NCBI GenBank assembly: GCA_900550025.1
Contig: URQP01000025.1
Span: forward strand, 1-24,866
Direction of reading: 5' to 3'
DNA from: an uncultured Porphyromonadaceae bacterium
GTDB lineage: Bacteria; Bacteroidota; Bacteroidia; Bacteroidales; Muribaculaceae
DNA: 24,866 nt
Shown piece by piece: positions 6,626 through 12,945 of the stretch; the stretch's first letter is position 1, and every line of letters begins with the position of its first letter. The position numbers and the translations under genes are program-made. Under the pieces are notes generated by a model that was not told where the DNA came from, did no database searches, and worked only from the letters and a program-made list of their open reading frames with translations.

Positions 6626-9490
6626 CTAAGGGCGGGGCAGACGGGGCATCGGGGGACGGTTGCCGGAGCCGCGTGGGGGACGGTTGCGGCGCGGGCCGAA
6701 TCCGTCGTAGTTGGCGTCTTTTTCGGTCGTGCCTTTGCCGAATGCAGTGAATCGGTATGAGAAGGTAAGCATAAAGTAGCGGGTTACGGTGTTGTATTCG
6801 CTGTCCTGTATGTAGTTGGCGGTGATGCTGCGCGATATGTTCTGTTTCTGATGCAGAAGGTCGTAGGCGCGGATTCCTATTGTGGCTTGTTTGTTTTTTA
6901 GGAACTGGTAGGAGACGGATGCGTTCCACAGCCATTGTTCGCTGTTGTAGCCTTGCGAATATCCGCTTGTGTTGCCGTAGGTGAGGTCGGTGTTGAGCAC
7001 TAACCCGAACGGGAAATAGTATGTGCCGTTGAACGTCGCGCCGTAGGAATGCACGTTGCGGTTGCTGCCTGTCTGGTTGGAGTTGCGCGTGACTTGGAAG
7101 TTGTAGTACGGGCGCAGCTCGAAGTCGGCCGCGTCGGTGCGGAATGCCACGCTTGGCGTCTCGCTTATCATCACGTTGCTGCTGCGGTTGATTACGTTGT
7201 TGTTGAAGCCGACGGTGCGCGAGAAGTTGGCGAAAAGATTGTTGGCCACACGCCAGTTTTTGTTGCGCAACGGCGAGGTATACATCATCATCGCATTGGC
7301 CGACCACACGCCGTTCACGTTGTCGTATGTGGTTGTCTGCCCTCCGGTCTCATGGTCGAAAATGGTTTTCGATATGATGCTGTTGGTTGTGATGTTAGTG
7401 CCGAGCATCGCCATTATGCTGCGCTGCGATTCTTGGTCGAAGTTGTTGTAGCGCAGCGATATGCGGTGTCGGAACGATGGTACAAGGTTCGGATTCCCGA
7501 CTACTATGCGTAGCGGGTCGGTCTCGTCGGCCACAGGCTGTAGTTGCTTAAGGGAGGGTGACTGCGACGAGCCGCGGTAGTCCAAAGCAAGGCTTTCCAT
7601 TTTCGAGAAAGCATAGCGGAAGCGCATGAACGGCGCATAGTTCCATACCCAGTTGGTGGGGATGTTGCGGTCGCTGTTGATGAGGTCTTCGCTGCGCATC
7701 ATTGTCGGCGTTACGGCGAATCCTCCGTTGAGGCGGTATTTCTCCCTGTTCTGCTGGAATCCTACCCGCAACTCCTGCGTGAACTGGTCGTTGCGGAAGC
7801 GGTTGCTCAAATCCTCGTCGAGCACACCGGCTTCTTCCGCGATAGCCATTGCTGCCACCGGGTTGGTGACAATCCCTTGCCGGGCAAGCATATCGACTGC
7901 TTTGCTTGCGCTGAAATCGCCCGACACGTCGTAGACAAGCTTGTCGGCATTGTTAAAATAATAGTTCATACGGTAGGCGAACGTCAGGAAGCGGGCTTTC
8001 TTGATGTCGCCCAGCGGCTCCGTCCAAGTCAGGCGCGCTCCCACGCGGCTTGTCCACTGGCGGTTGTCGGTGGTGAGGTCGCGCGTCTCGTTCTCGTCGG
8101 GCACGAGGAAAAATTCGTTGACGGCATACGATGTCTCGTCCTCCTGCGTGTTGCTGTATTTGTAGGATACTTGCGTGCTGAACGAGCGTCCCAAGCGTCG
8201 TTTGAACTTGTAATTATAGACTAATTCGCCGGAGAGGTCATAGCTTGTTCCGTCGCCTGACGCGTTATTGTCGCTGCGGTTGACCATCGTAAGGTTTTTG
8301 TCGCCCGCCCTGAGTGTCGAGAAGTCGGTTTTCTCCGAATCGTTGAAGCTGACTGTGAAGTTGGGGCGGAAGTCGATGGTGTTCGACGAGTCTGCTTCCC
8401 ATTTCATGCGGAAATGTCCGTTTATGCTGTGGTTGCGGTCGCGTGAGCGGCTTTCGGAGTCCTCATACGAAGTTGAATCGGTGAAAAGGTACTGTTTGTT
8501 GAATTTCGTTTCCGTCTTCTGGTCGGAATGCGAGTACATCACGTCGCCACCTACCCGGAAAATCTCCTCGTTGCCCACGTTGAAATTGATGCCTAAGCTT
8601 TGGGTGGAATTGATGCCGTTGCTTCCGCCGAATCGCGAGAAGCGTCCCATTCCCGGGCTGGTGAATGCAGGGTCGTTGGTGTTGTTGACGTTGCCGAGTA
8701 TGCTGAACTGGTTGTCGTTGACGAAACGGTTCACCATAAAGTTGCCGGCATAGCGGCTGTCGGTGCCGTAACCGGCCGTTACGTTGCCGAACCATCCCTG
8801 TTTCATACCTTTCTTCACAGTGAGGTTGATTACGGTCTCCTCCTCGCCGTCGTCCACTCCCGTAAGCCGTGCGAGGTCGCTCTTGCGGTCGATTACCTGC
8901 AATTTGTCTACAATGTCGACCGGTATGTTCTTGGATGCTACTTTGGCGTCGTCGGAGAAGAATTCTTTACCGTCGACGAGTATCTTCGACACTTCCTTGC
9001 CTTGCGCCGTGATTTTTCCTTCGCTGTCAACCTCGACTCCCGGCAGACGCTTCAGTAAATCCTCCACTACGGCGTTCGGCTGGGTCTTGAATGAGCCTGC
9101 GTTGTATTCCACCGTATCTTGCATCACTTTTACATCGGTTTTCACGCCTACCACCTCAGCTTCTTTCAGGACGATGGTGTTAGGCTGCATGGCGATGGTG
9201 TCGGCCGATACTGTGCGCCGTCCCGCTGTGACGTTTCTTGTAGCCGTGCGGTAGCCGAGATATGAGGCTTCGACGATATAATTGCCGTTGCTCACGTTCA
9301 GAGTGAAATTTCCCTGCGCGTCGGTCATCCCTCCCGCCACGTACGCGCTGTCGCGTTGTTGCAGAATCCTGACGGTGGCGTTGACAAGCGGCGACTTGTC
9401 GGTTGCGTCGGCGACAGTTCCCTTGACGTTGCCGGCAAGGCATCCCGCGGCCGACAGCAGTGCGGCCATATATGATAAGATTATTCGCAT
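6626..9490 (-). CDS. TonB-receptor-like outer-membrane beta-barrel protein
   Basis: 954 residues from the ATG at 9490; the longer frame from 9523 would begin inside the likely promoter, while MRIILSYMAALLSAAGCLA is a proper signal peptide. A carboxypeptidase-regulatory-like beta domain follows (about 20-100, NVKGTVADATDKSPLVNATVRI). Next is a plug-like region (about 105-215, with VEDLLKRLPGVEVDSEGKI and KILVDGKEFFSDD), then a long barrel of alternating strands (about 220-920) of the outer-membrane beta-barrel type found with TonB receptors in Bacteroidota. The C-terminus carries a roughly 36-residue polar tail rich in Arg and Pro. The substrate is unknown; no SusD-like partner lies next to it. 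The gene appears to be transcribed alone, divergently from the ABC exporter. No clear terminator was seen between it and the gtrA promoter region. Confidence 0.88.
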   Translation of the reverse strand: MRIILSYMAALLSAAGCLAGNVKGTVADATDKSPLVNATVRILQQRDSAYVAGGMTDAQGNFTLNVSNGNYIVEASYLGYRTATRNVTAGRRTVSADTIAMQPNTIVLKEAEVVGVKTDVKVMQDTVEYNAGSFKTQPNAVVEDLLKRLPGVEVDSEGKITAQGKEVSKILVDGKEFFSDDAKVASKNIPVDIVDKLQVIDRKSDLARLTGVDDGEEETVINLTVKKGMKQGWFGNVTAGYGTDSRYAGNFMVNRFVNDNQFSILGNVNNTNDPAFTSPGMGRFSRFGGSNGINSTQSLGINFNVGNEEIFRVGGDVMYSHSDQKTETKFNKQYLFTDSTSYEDSESRSRDRNHSINGHFRMKWEADSSNTIDFRPNFTVSFNDSEKTDFSTLRAGDKNLTMVNRSDNNASGDGTSYDLSGELVYNYKFKRRLGRSFSTQVSYKYSNTQEDETSYAVNEFFLVPDENETRDLTTDNRQWTSRVGARLTWTEPLGDIKKARFLTFAYRMNYYFNNADKLVYDVSGDFSASKAVDMLARQGIVTNPVAAMAIAEEAGVLDEDLSNRFRNDQFTQELRVGFQQNREKYRLNGGFAVTPTMMRSEDLINSDRNIPTNWVWNYAPFMRFRYAFSKMESLALDYRGSSQSPSLKQLQPVADETDPLRIVVGNPNLVPSFRHRISLRYNNFDQESQRSIMAMLGTNITTNSIISKTIFDHETGGQTTTYDNVNGVWSANAMMMYTSPLRNKNWRVANNLFANFSRTVGFNNNVINRSSNVMISETPSVAFRTDAADFELRPYYNFQVTRNSNQTGSNRNVHSYGATFNGTYYFPFGLVLNTDLTYGNTSGYSQGYNSEQWLWNASVSYQFLKNKQATIGIRAYDLLHQKQNISRSITANYIQDSEYNTVTRYFMLTFSYRFTAFGKGTTEKDANYDGFGPRRNRPPRGSGNRPPMPRLPRP

Positions 9491-9521
9491 TTTCAGCAAG
9501 ATGAGTCGTTTTAGCGGTGTC

Positions 9522-9529
9522 AAAAGTAA
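9522..9529 (-). promoter_or_regulatory. -7 element for the outer-membrane barrel gene
   Basis: TACTTTTG on the minus strand fits TAnnTTTG and would give a leader of about 25 nt to the ATG at 9490. No TTTG is found at the expected -33 distance, so this is a half-match only. Confidence 0.45.
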
Positions 9530-9582
9530 TTAAAATTGACCGGAATTTTATTTGCCTGATGGATAAAACGGTCAAATGTGCT

Positions 9583-9590
9583 TATATTTG
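9583..9590 (+). promoter_or_regulatory. -7 element for the ABC exporter/purN operon
   Basis: TATATTTG fits TAnnTTTG and lies about 25 nt before the ATG at 9616. The nearest upstream TTTG (9551-9554) is 28 nt away, too far for a standard -33 box, so the upstream half is weak or absent. Confidence 0.5.
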
Positions 9591-9615
9591 CAAGCATTTT
9601 AATATTATTTAATCG

Positions 9616-11445
9616 ATGAGAGAATTCATTGAAATATTGCGCAGGTTTGTACCTCCGTACAAGAAATATCTTGCGCTGAACATCATTTTCAACATATTGG
9701 CGGCGGTGTTGACGCTGTTCTCGTTCGCTCTTATCATCCCTATCCTTGAAATGCTGTTTATGGGCGACAAGGGTGTTGCATACGAATATATGGAGTGGGG
9801 CAGCGCGTCGCTTAAGGATGTGGCAATCAATAATTTCTATTATTCGGCCTATTATTGCAAGACGCATCTCGGCGCGTCGCTGACGCTGATGCTGCTATGT
9901 GTCGCGCTCGTGTTCATGACTTTTCTGAAGACCGGAGCCACTTATCTCAGTTCGTATTTCCTGATTCCGATACGTTCCGGAATAGTGCGCGACATACGCA
10001 ATTTCGTCTACGACAAGATTGTCAGCTTGCCGATAGGATTCTTCACGAGCGAGCGCAAGGGCGACGTTATGGCGCGTATGTCGGGCGATGTGGCAGAGGT
10101 CGAGAATTCCATAATGGCATCGTTGGACATGATGTTCAAGAATCCGATTATGATAATTGTGTGCCTCGCTATGATGATAACAATCAGTTGGGAATTGACG
10201 ATTTTCGTGCTGATTCTCCTGCCGTTGGCCGGATTGGTGATGGGACGTGTCGGGAAACGCCTGAAGCGTACCTCTCTCGAAGGGCAGCAGCAATGGGGGG
10301 CGTTGATGTCGACTATCGAGGAGACCCTCGGCGGATTGCGCATAGTGAAAGCTTTCAATGCCGAACACAAGATGAAGAAGCGTTTCCACGACGAGAACCA
10401 GCGGTTTTTCGGCACTTCCAACCGCATCAACCGCCGCCAGTCGCTCGCCCACCCGATGAGCGAGTTTCTCGGAACGCTGACGATAGCCATTGTGTTGTGG
10501 TTCGGGGGTACGCTGATTCTTTCGGGCAACAATATCATCGACGCTCCTACATTCATCTACTATATGGTGATTTTCTACAGCATAATCAATCCGGCAAAGG
10601 ATTTGTCGAAAGCGGTGTATGCCATTCAGAAGGGACTTGCCTCTATGGAACGCGTGGACAAGATTCTGAGTGCGGAAAATCCGATAAAAGACCCGGCGAA
10701 TCCCAAAACTGTATCGACTCGCGAGGGCTGCATACGCTACGACCATGTGCGTTTCCGCTACGGCACGGATTGGGTAATCAACGATGTCTCGCTCGAGATA
10801 CCGTTCGGGAAGACTGTCGCCCTTGTGGGACAGTCGGGTTCCGGAAAGTCGACGCTTGCCGACTTGTTGCCGCGGTTCTATGATGTGGATGAGGGGTCGA
10901 TTTCAATCGACGGCATCGACATACGCCAGATACGCGTGAAAGATTTGCGCGCGCTGATGGGCAATGTGAATCAAGAGGCGATACTGTTCAACGACACTTT
11001 CTTCAATAACATTACTTTCGGCGTTGATAATGCCACGGAGGAGCAAGTCGTGGAAGCTGCCAAGATTGCCAATGCCCACGATTTCATAATGGCTTCGGAG
11101 AACGGCTACGACACGAATATCGGCGACCGTGGCTGCAAACTGTCGGGAGGACAGCGCCAGCGCATCAGCATAGCGAGGGCGATACTGAAGAATCCTCCGC
11201 TGCTGATTCTCGACGAGGCTACATCGGCGCTGGATACCGAGAGCGAGCGTCTCGTGCAGGAGGCTTTAGACCGGCTGATGAAGAACCGTACCACGCTTGT
11301 GATAGCCCACCGGCTCTCGACCATCAGGAATGCCGATATGATTTGTGTGATGCACGAGGGGAAAATCGTGGAGAGCGGCACGCACGACGAGCTTATAGCT
11401 CTCAACCGCTATTATAAGCGTCTCGTAGATATGCAAAAATTCTGA
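9616..11445 (+). CDS. MsbA-type ABC exporter, fused membrane and ATPase domains
   Basis: 609 residues, a half-transporter expected to act as a homodimer in the inner membrane. The N-terminal six-helix membrane domain spans about 15-335 (clear helices near 22-46, 88-112, 175-210 and 285-325). The ATPase domain follows with Walker A GQSGSGKST (405-413), Q-loop near VNQEAILF (451-458), signature LSGGQRQR (509-516), Walker B LLILDE (529-534), D-loop SALD and the switch His565 in IAHRLST. All catalytic residues are intact. Length and layout match lipid A-core/lipid flippases, but related drug or peptide exporters look alike, so the substrate is not certain. purN follows after 6 bp and is probably cotranscribed. 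Confidence 0.92.
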   Translation: MREFIEILRRFVPPYKKYLALNIIFNILAAVLTLFSFALIIPILEMLFMGDKGVAYEYMEWGSASLKDVAINNFYYSAYYCKTHLGASLTLMLLCVALVFMTFLKTGATYLSSYFLIPIRSGIVRDIRNFVYDKIVSLPIGFFTSERKGDVMARMSGDVAEVENSIMASLDMMFKNPIMIIVCLAMMITISWELTIFVLILLPLAGLVMGRVGKRLKRTSLEGQQQWGALMSTIEETLGGLRIVKAFNAEHKMKKRFHDENQRFFGTSNRINRRQSLAHPMSEFLGTLTIAIVLWFGGTLILSGNNIIDAPTFIYYMVIFYSIINPAKDLSKAVYAIQKGLASMERVDKILSAENPIKDPANPKTVSTREGCIRYDHVRFRYGTDWVINDVSLEIPFGKTVALVGQSGSGKSTLADLLPRFYDVDEGSISIDGIDIRQIRVKDLRALMGNVNQEAILFNDTFFNNITFGVDNATEEQVVEAAKIANAHDFIMASENGYDTNIGDRGCKLSGGQRQRISIARAILKNPPLLILDEATSALDTESERLVQEALDRLMKNRTTLVIAHRLSTIRNADMICVMHEGKIVESGTHDELIALNRYYKRLVDMQKF

Positions 11446-11451
11446 TTGTAA

Positions 11452-12018
11452 ATGAAAAAGATAGCCATATTCGCTTCAGGCACAGGCAGTAATGCCGAGA
11501 ACCTTGCCCATGCGTTTGCCGGCGATCCGCAAATCTGTGTGGATTCCTTGTTTTGCGACCGTGAGAATGCTCCGGTGATAGAGAAGATGCGCCGTTATGG
11601 AGTGCCGGTGTTTTATTTTCCTAAAGAGGTGTGGCGCGGCGATTGCAAGGAAATTGCCGGGTTGCTCAAGAGCCGTGGCATCAACTTGATTGTGCTTGCC
11701 GGTTTCACGAGTTTCGTGGCCGACAGCATCGTGCAGGCTTTCGACCGGCGCATAATCAACCTGCATCCGTCGCTGCTTCCGAAATTCGGGGGCAAGGGAA
11801 TGTGGGGTATGAACGTACACCGCGCCGTGATAGAGGCCGGAGAGAAGGAAAGCGGGATTACGGTGCATTATGTGTCGCAGGAAATCGACGGCGGAGAGAT
11901 TGTGGCGCAGTACAAGTGCGATGTCTTGCCCGGCGACACGCCCGAAGCACTCGTCGCCCGCATCCATGCCCTCGAACATCGCTACCTTCCTGCCGTGGTC
12001 CGCTTCCTGCTGGGTTGA
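11452..12018 (+). CDS. purN: Phosphoribosylglycinamide formyltransferase
   Basis: Purine biosynthesis enzyme that transfers the formyl group of 10-formyltetrahydrofolate to GAR, giving FGAR, in the cytoplasm. 188 residues, the usual length. The N-terminal phosphate-binding loop IFASGTGSNAENL is at 6-18. The catalytic trio is present: Asn103 and His105 in INLHPSLLPKF (102-112), and Asp146 in VSQEIDGGEI (141-150). It starts 6 bp after the ABC exporter gene and probably depends on that promoter. The 161-bp gap to the next gene holds no obvious T-run terminator but does hold the second copy of the 78-bp element. Confidence 0.95.
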   Translation: MKKIAIFASGTGSNAENLAHAFAGDPQICVDSLFCDRENAPVIEKMRRYGVPVFYFPKEVWRGDCKEIAGLLKSRGINLIVLAGFTSFVADSIVQAFDRRIINLHPSLLPKFGGKGMWGMNVHRAVIEAGEKESGITVHYVSQEIDGGEIVAQYKCDVLPGDTPEALVARIHALEHRYLPAVVRFLLG

Positions 12019-12058
12019 AACGTTGCTTTAACTTTCTTTTCCCATTAATTTTGAATAG

Positions 12059-12136
12059 GATAAGCTGCATCTTGGCATCACCAAACCTGAAAACTTCTTT
12101 TTCGTTTGTCTCTGCGCTCGATTTGCATTATCTTTG
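12059..12136 (+). repeat. 78-bp promoter-bearing dispersed repeat, copy 2
   Basis: Gapless match to the minus strand of 6483-6560 (see that entry). Here the opposite end is degenerate: on the minus strand TTTG (12082-12085) is followed by 19 nt and TATCCTAT rather than TATCTTTG, so only the promoter facing the toxin-antitoxin genes is intact. Confidence 0.8.
12105..12136 (+). promoter_or_regulatory. Promoter of the MNT/HEPN module
   Basis: TTTG (12105-12108), 20 nt, TATCTTTG (12129-12136): a full consensus match. The expected transcription start is near 12143, leaving a leader of about 37 nt before the ATG at 12180. Confidence 0.8.
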
Positions 12137-12179
12137 TGATTGATAGGCAAAATGCTACGGATAAATAATTTGATTCAGG

Positions 12180-12479
12180 ATGAAGACATTGGAAGAATAT
12201 AGAGATTTAATTGGCCGTTATTTTAGAGAAAAGGCTGTGAATTATGGTGTGAAGCGGATGGGCATATTCGGTTCGGTCGCTCGTAATGAGCATAAGGACG
12301 ATAGTGATATTGACATAATATATGAGGGAGATGCTAATATTTTGACTCGTTCGAGAATGAAATTTGAATTGGAGTCGTTGCTTGGTTGCGAAGTTGATAT
12401 AGTTCGTAAAAGAAGTGGAAATGATGAGAAAGATAGATATTTTATGCAGCAAATAAAAAAAGACATTTGCTATGTTTGA
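12180..12479 (+). CDS. mntA: MNT-type nucleotidyltransferase antitoxin
   Basis: 99 residues. The minimal nucleotidyltransferase signature is complete: GS at 31-32, ten residues, then Asp43-x-Asp45 (SDIDI), with a third acidic residue Asp73 in CEVDIV. In characterised MntA/HepT pairs this enzyme adds AMP units to the tyrosine of the partner HEPN toxin and so silences it. The gene overlaps the following HEPN frame by 8 nt, the usual arrangement. Both genes are AT-rich compared with purN and the nuclease gene on either side, consistent with horizontal gain. Its own promoter is the one in copy 2 of the 78-bp element. The family call is firm; the antitoxin role is by analogy. Confidence 0.88.
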   Translation: MKTLEEYRDLIGRYFREKAVNYGVKRMGIFGSVARNEHKDDSDIDIIYEGDANILTRSRMKFELESLLGCEVDIVRKRSGNDEKDRYFMQQIKKDICYV

Positions 12480-12845
12480 AAAAGAAAGAGTTCTGGAATT
12501 GTTGAATCGCATAAACGATTCAATCTGTTTGATACAGTCACAACGTGATAGGATAAAAAAGCCTGAAGATTTTATATCGAATCAGACTGGAATGTTCCTG
12601 TTGAGTGGGATTTGTATGCAATTGATATTTATTGGAGAATCTGTCAAAGTTATAGAAAAAAGACCGAAGGAGCTTATCTTATTAAATATCCAATGATTCC
12701 ATGGATTGAAATAATGGGGTTGAGAAATTTGATAGCGCATCAATATCATAGAATTGATGAAGAGGAAATATTTAATGTCATCTATGATGATTTGGATGAA
12801 TTGCAAAATACCGTGAAGATTATGATACACGATTTGGGTAAATAA
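12472..12845 (+). pseudogene. hepT: HEPN-domain toxin (HepT type), frameshifted
   Basis: Two overlapping frames together make one HEPN protein. Frame one runs from ATG 12472 through Glu62-Lys63 and then drifts into a stop at 12696; the rest of the fold continues in another frame from about 12660 to the stop at 12845. Inserting one A into the six-A run at 12656-12661 would restore a 124-residue protein reading EKKTEGAYLIKYP across the joint, a normal HepT length. The ribonuclease and AMP-acceptor motif RNLIAHQY (R-x4-H-x-Y, from 12723) is intact but out of frame. HEPN toxins cut RNA. As written, the product would lack the active site, unless slippage on the A-run or an assembly error explains the shift. 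Confidence 0.85.
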
Positions 12846-12882
12846 TGGGGCTACTCTGTACCGTGGCGTTTTATGGAAAAAG

Positions 12883-12924
12883 AAAAGTTTGCAAAGCGGA
12901 AGCTTCCGGCTTTGCAAACTTTTT
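12883..12924. terminator. Strong bidirectional intrinsic terminator
   Basis: A perfect 15-bp stem (12883-12897 pairing with 12909-12923) encloses an 11-nt loop that is itself partly palindromic (GGAAGCTTCC). The stem has A-rich and T-rich ends, so it can terminate both the HEPN transcript on the plus strand and the nuclease transcript on the minus strand. Confidence 0.9.
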
Positions 12925-12945
12925 AATTTTGGGTTTATGGATATG

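Noticed and set aside
9491..9523. Upstream start of the outer-membrane barrel protein at 9523
   Set aside because: The extension overlaps the probable -7 box and spoils the signal peptide; the ATG at 9490 fits better.
9551..9590. Full TTTG/TAnnTTTG promoter for the ABC exporter
   Set aside because: The spacing is 28 nt, outside the accepted 19-21 nt; only the -7 box was kept.
12656..12662. Canonical programmed -1 frameshift site (A AAA AAG) in the HEPN gene
   Set aside because: The heptamer is present but in the wrong phase relative to the incoming frame (GAA AAA AGA), so only a single-tRNA slip could work; an indel is more likely.
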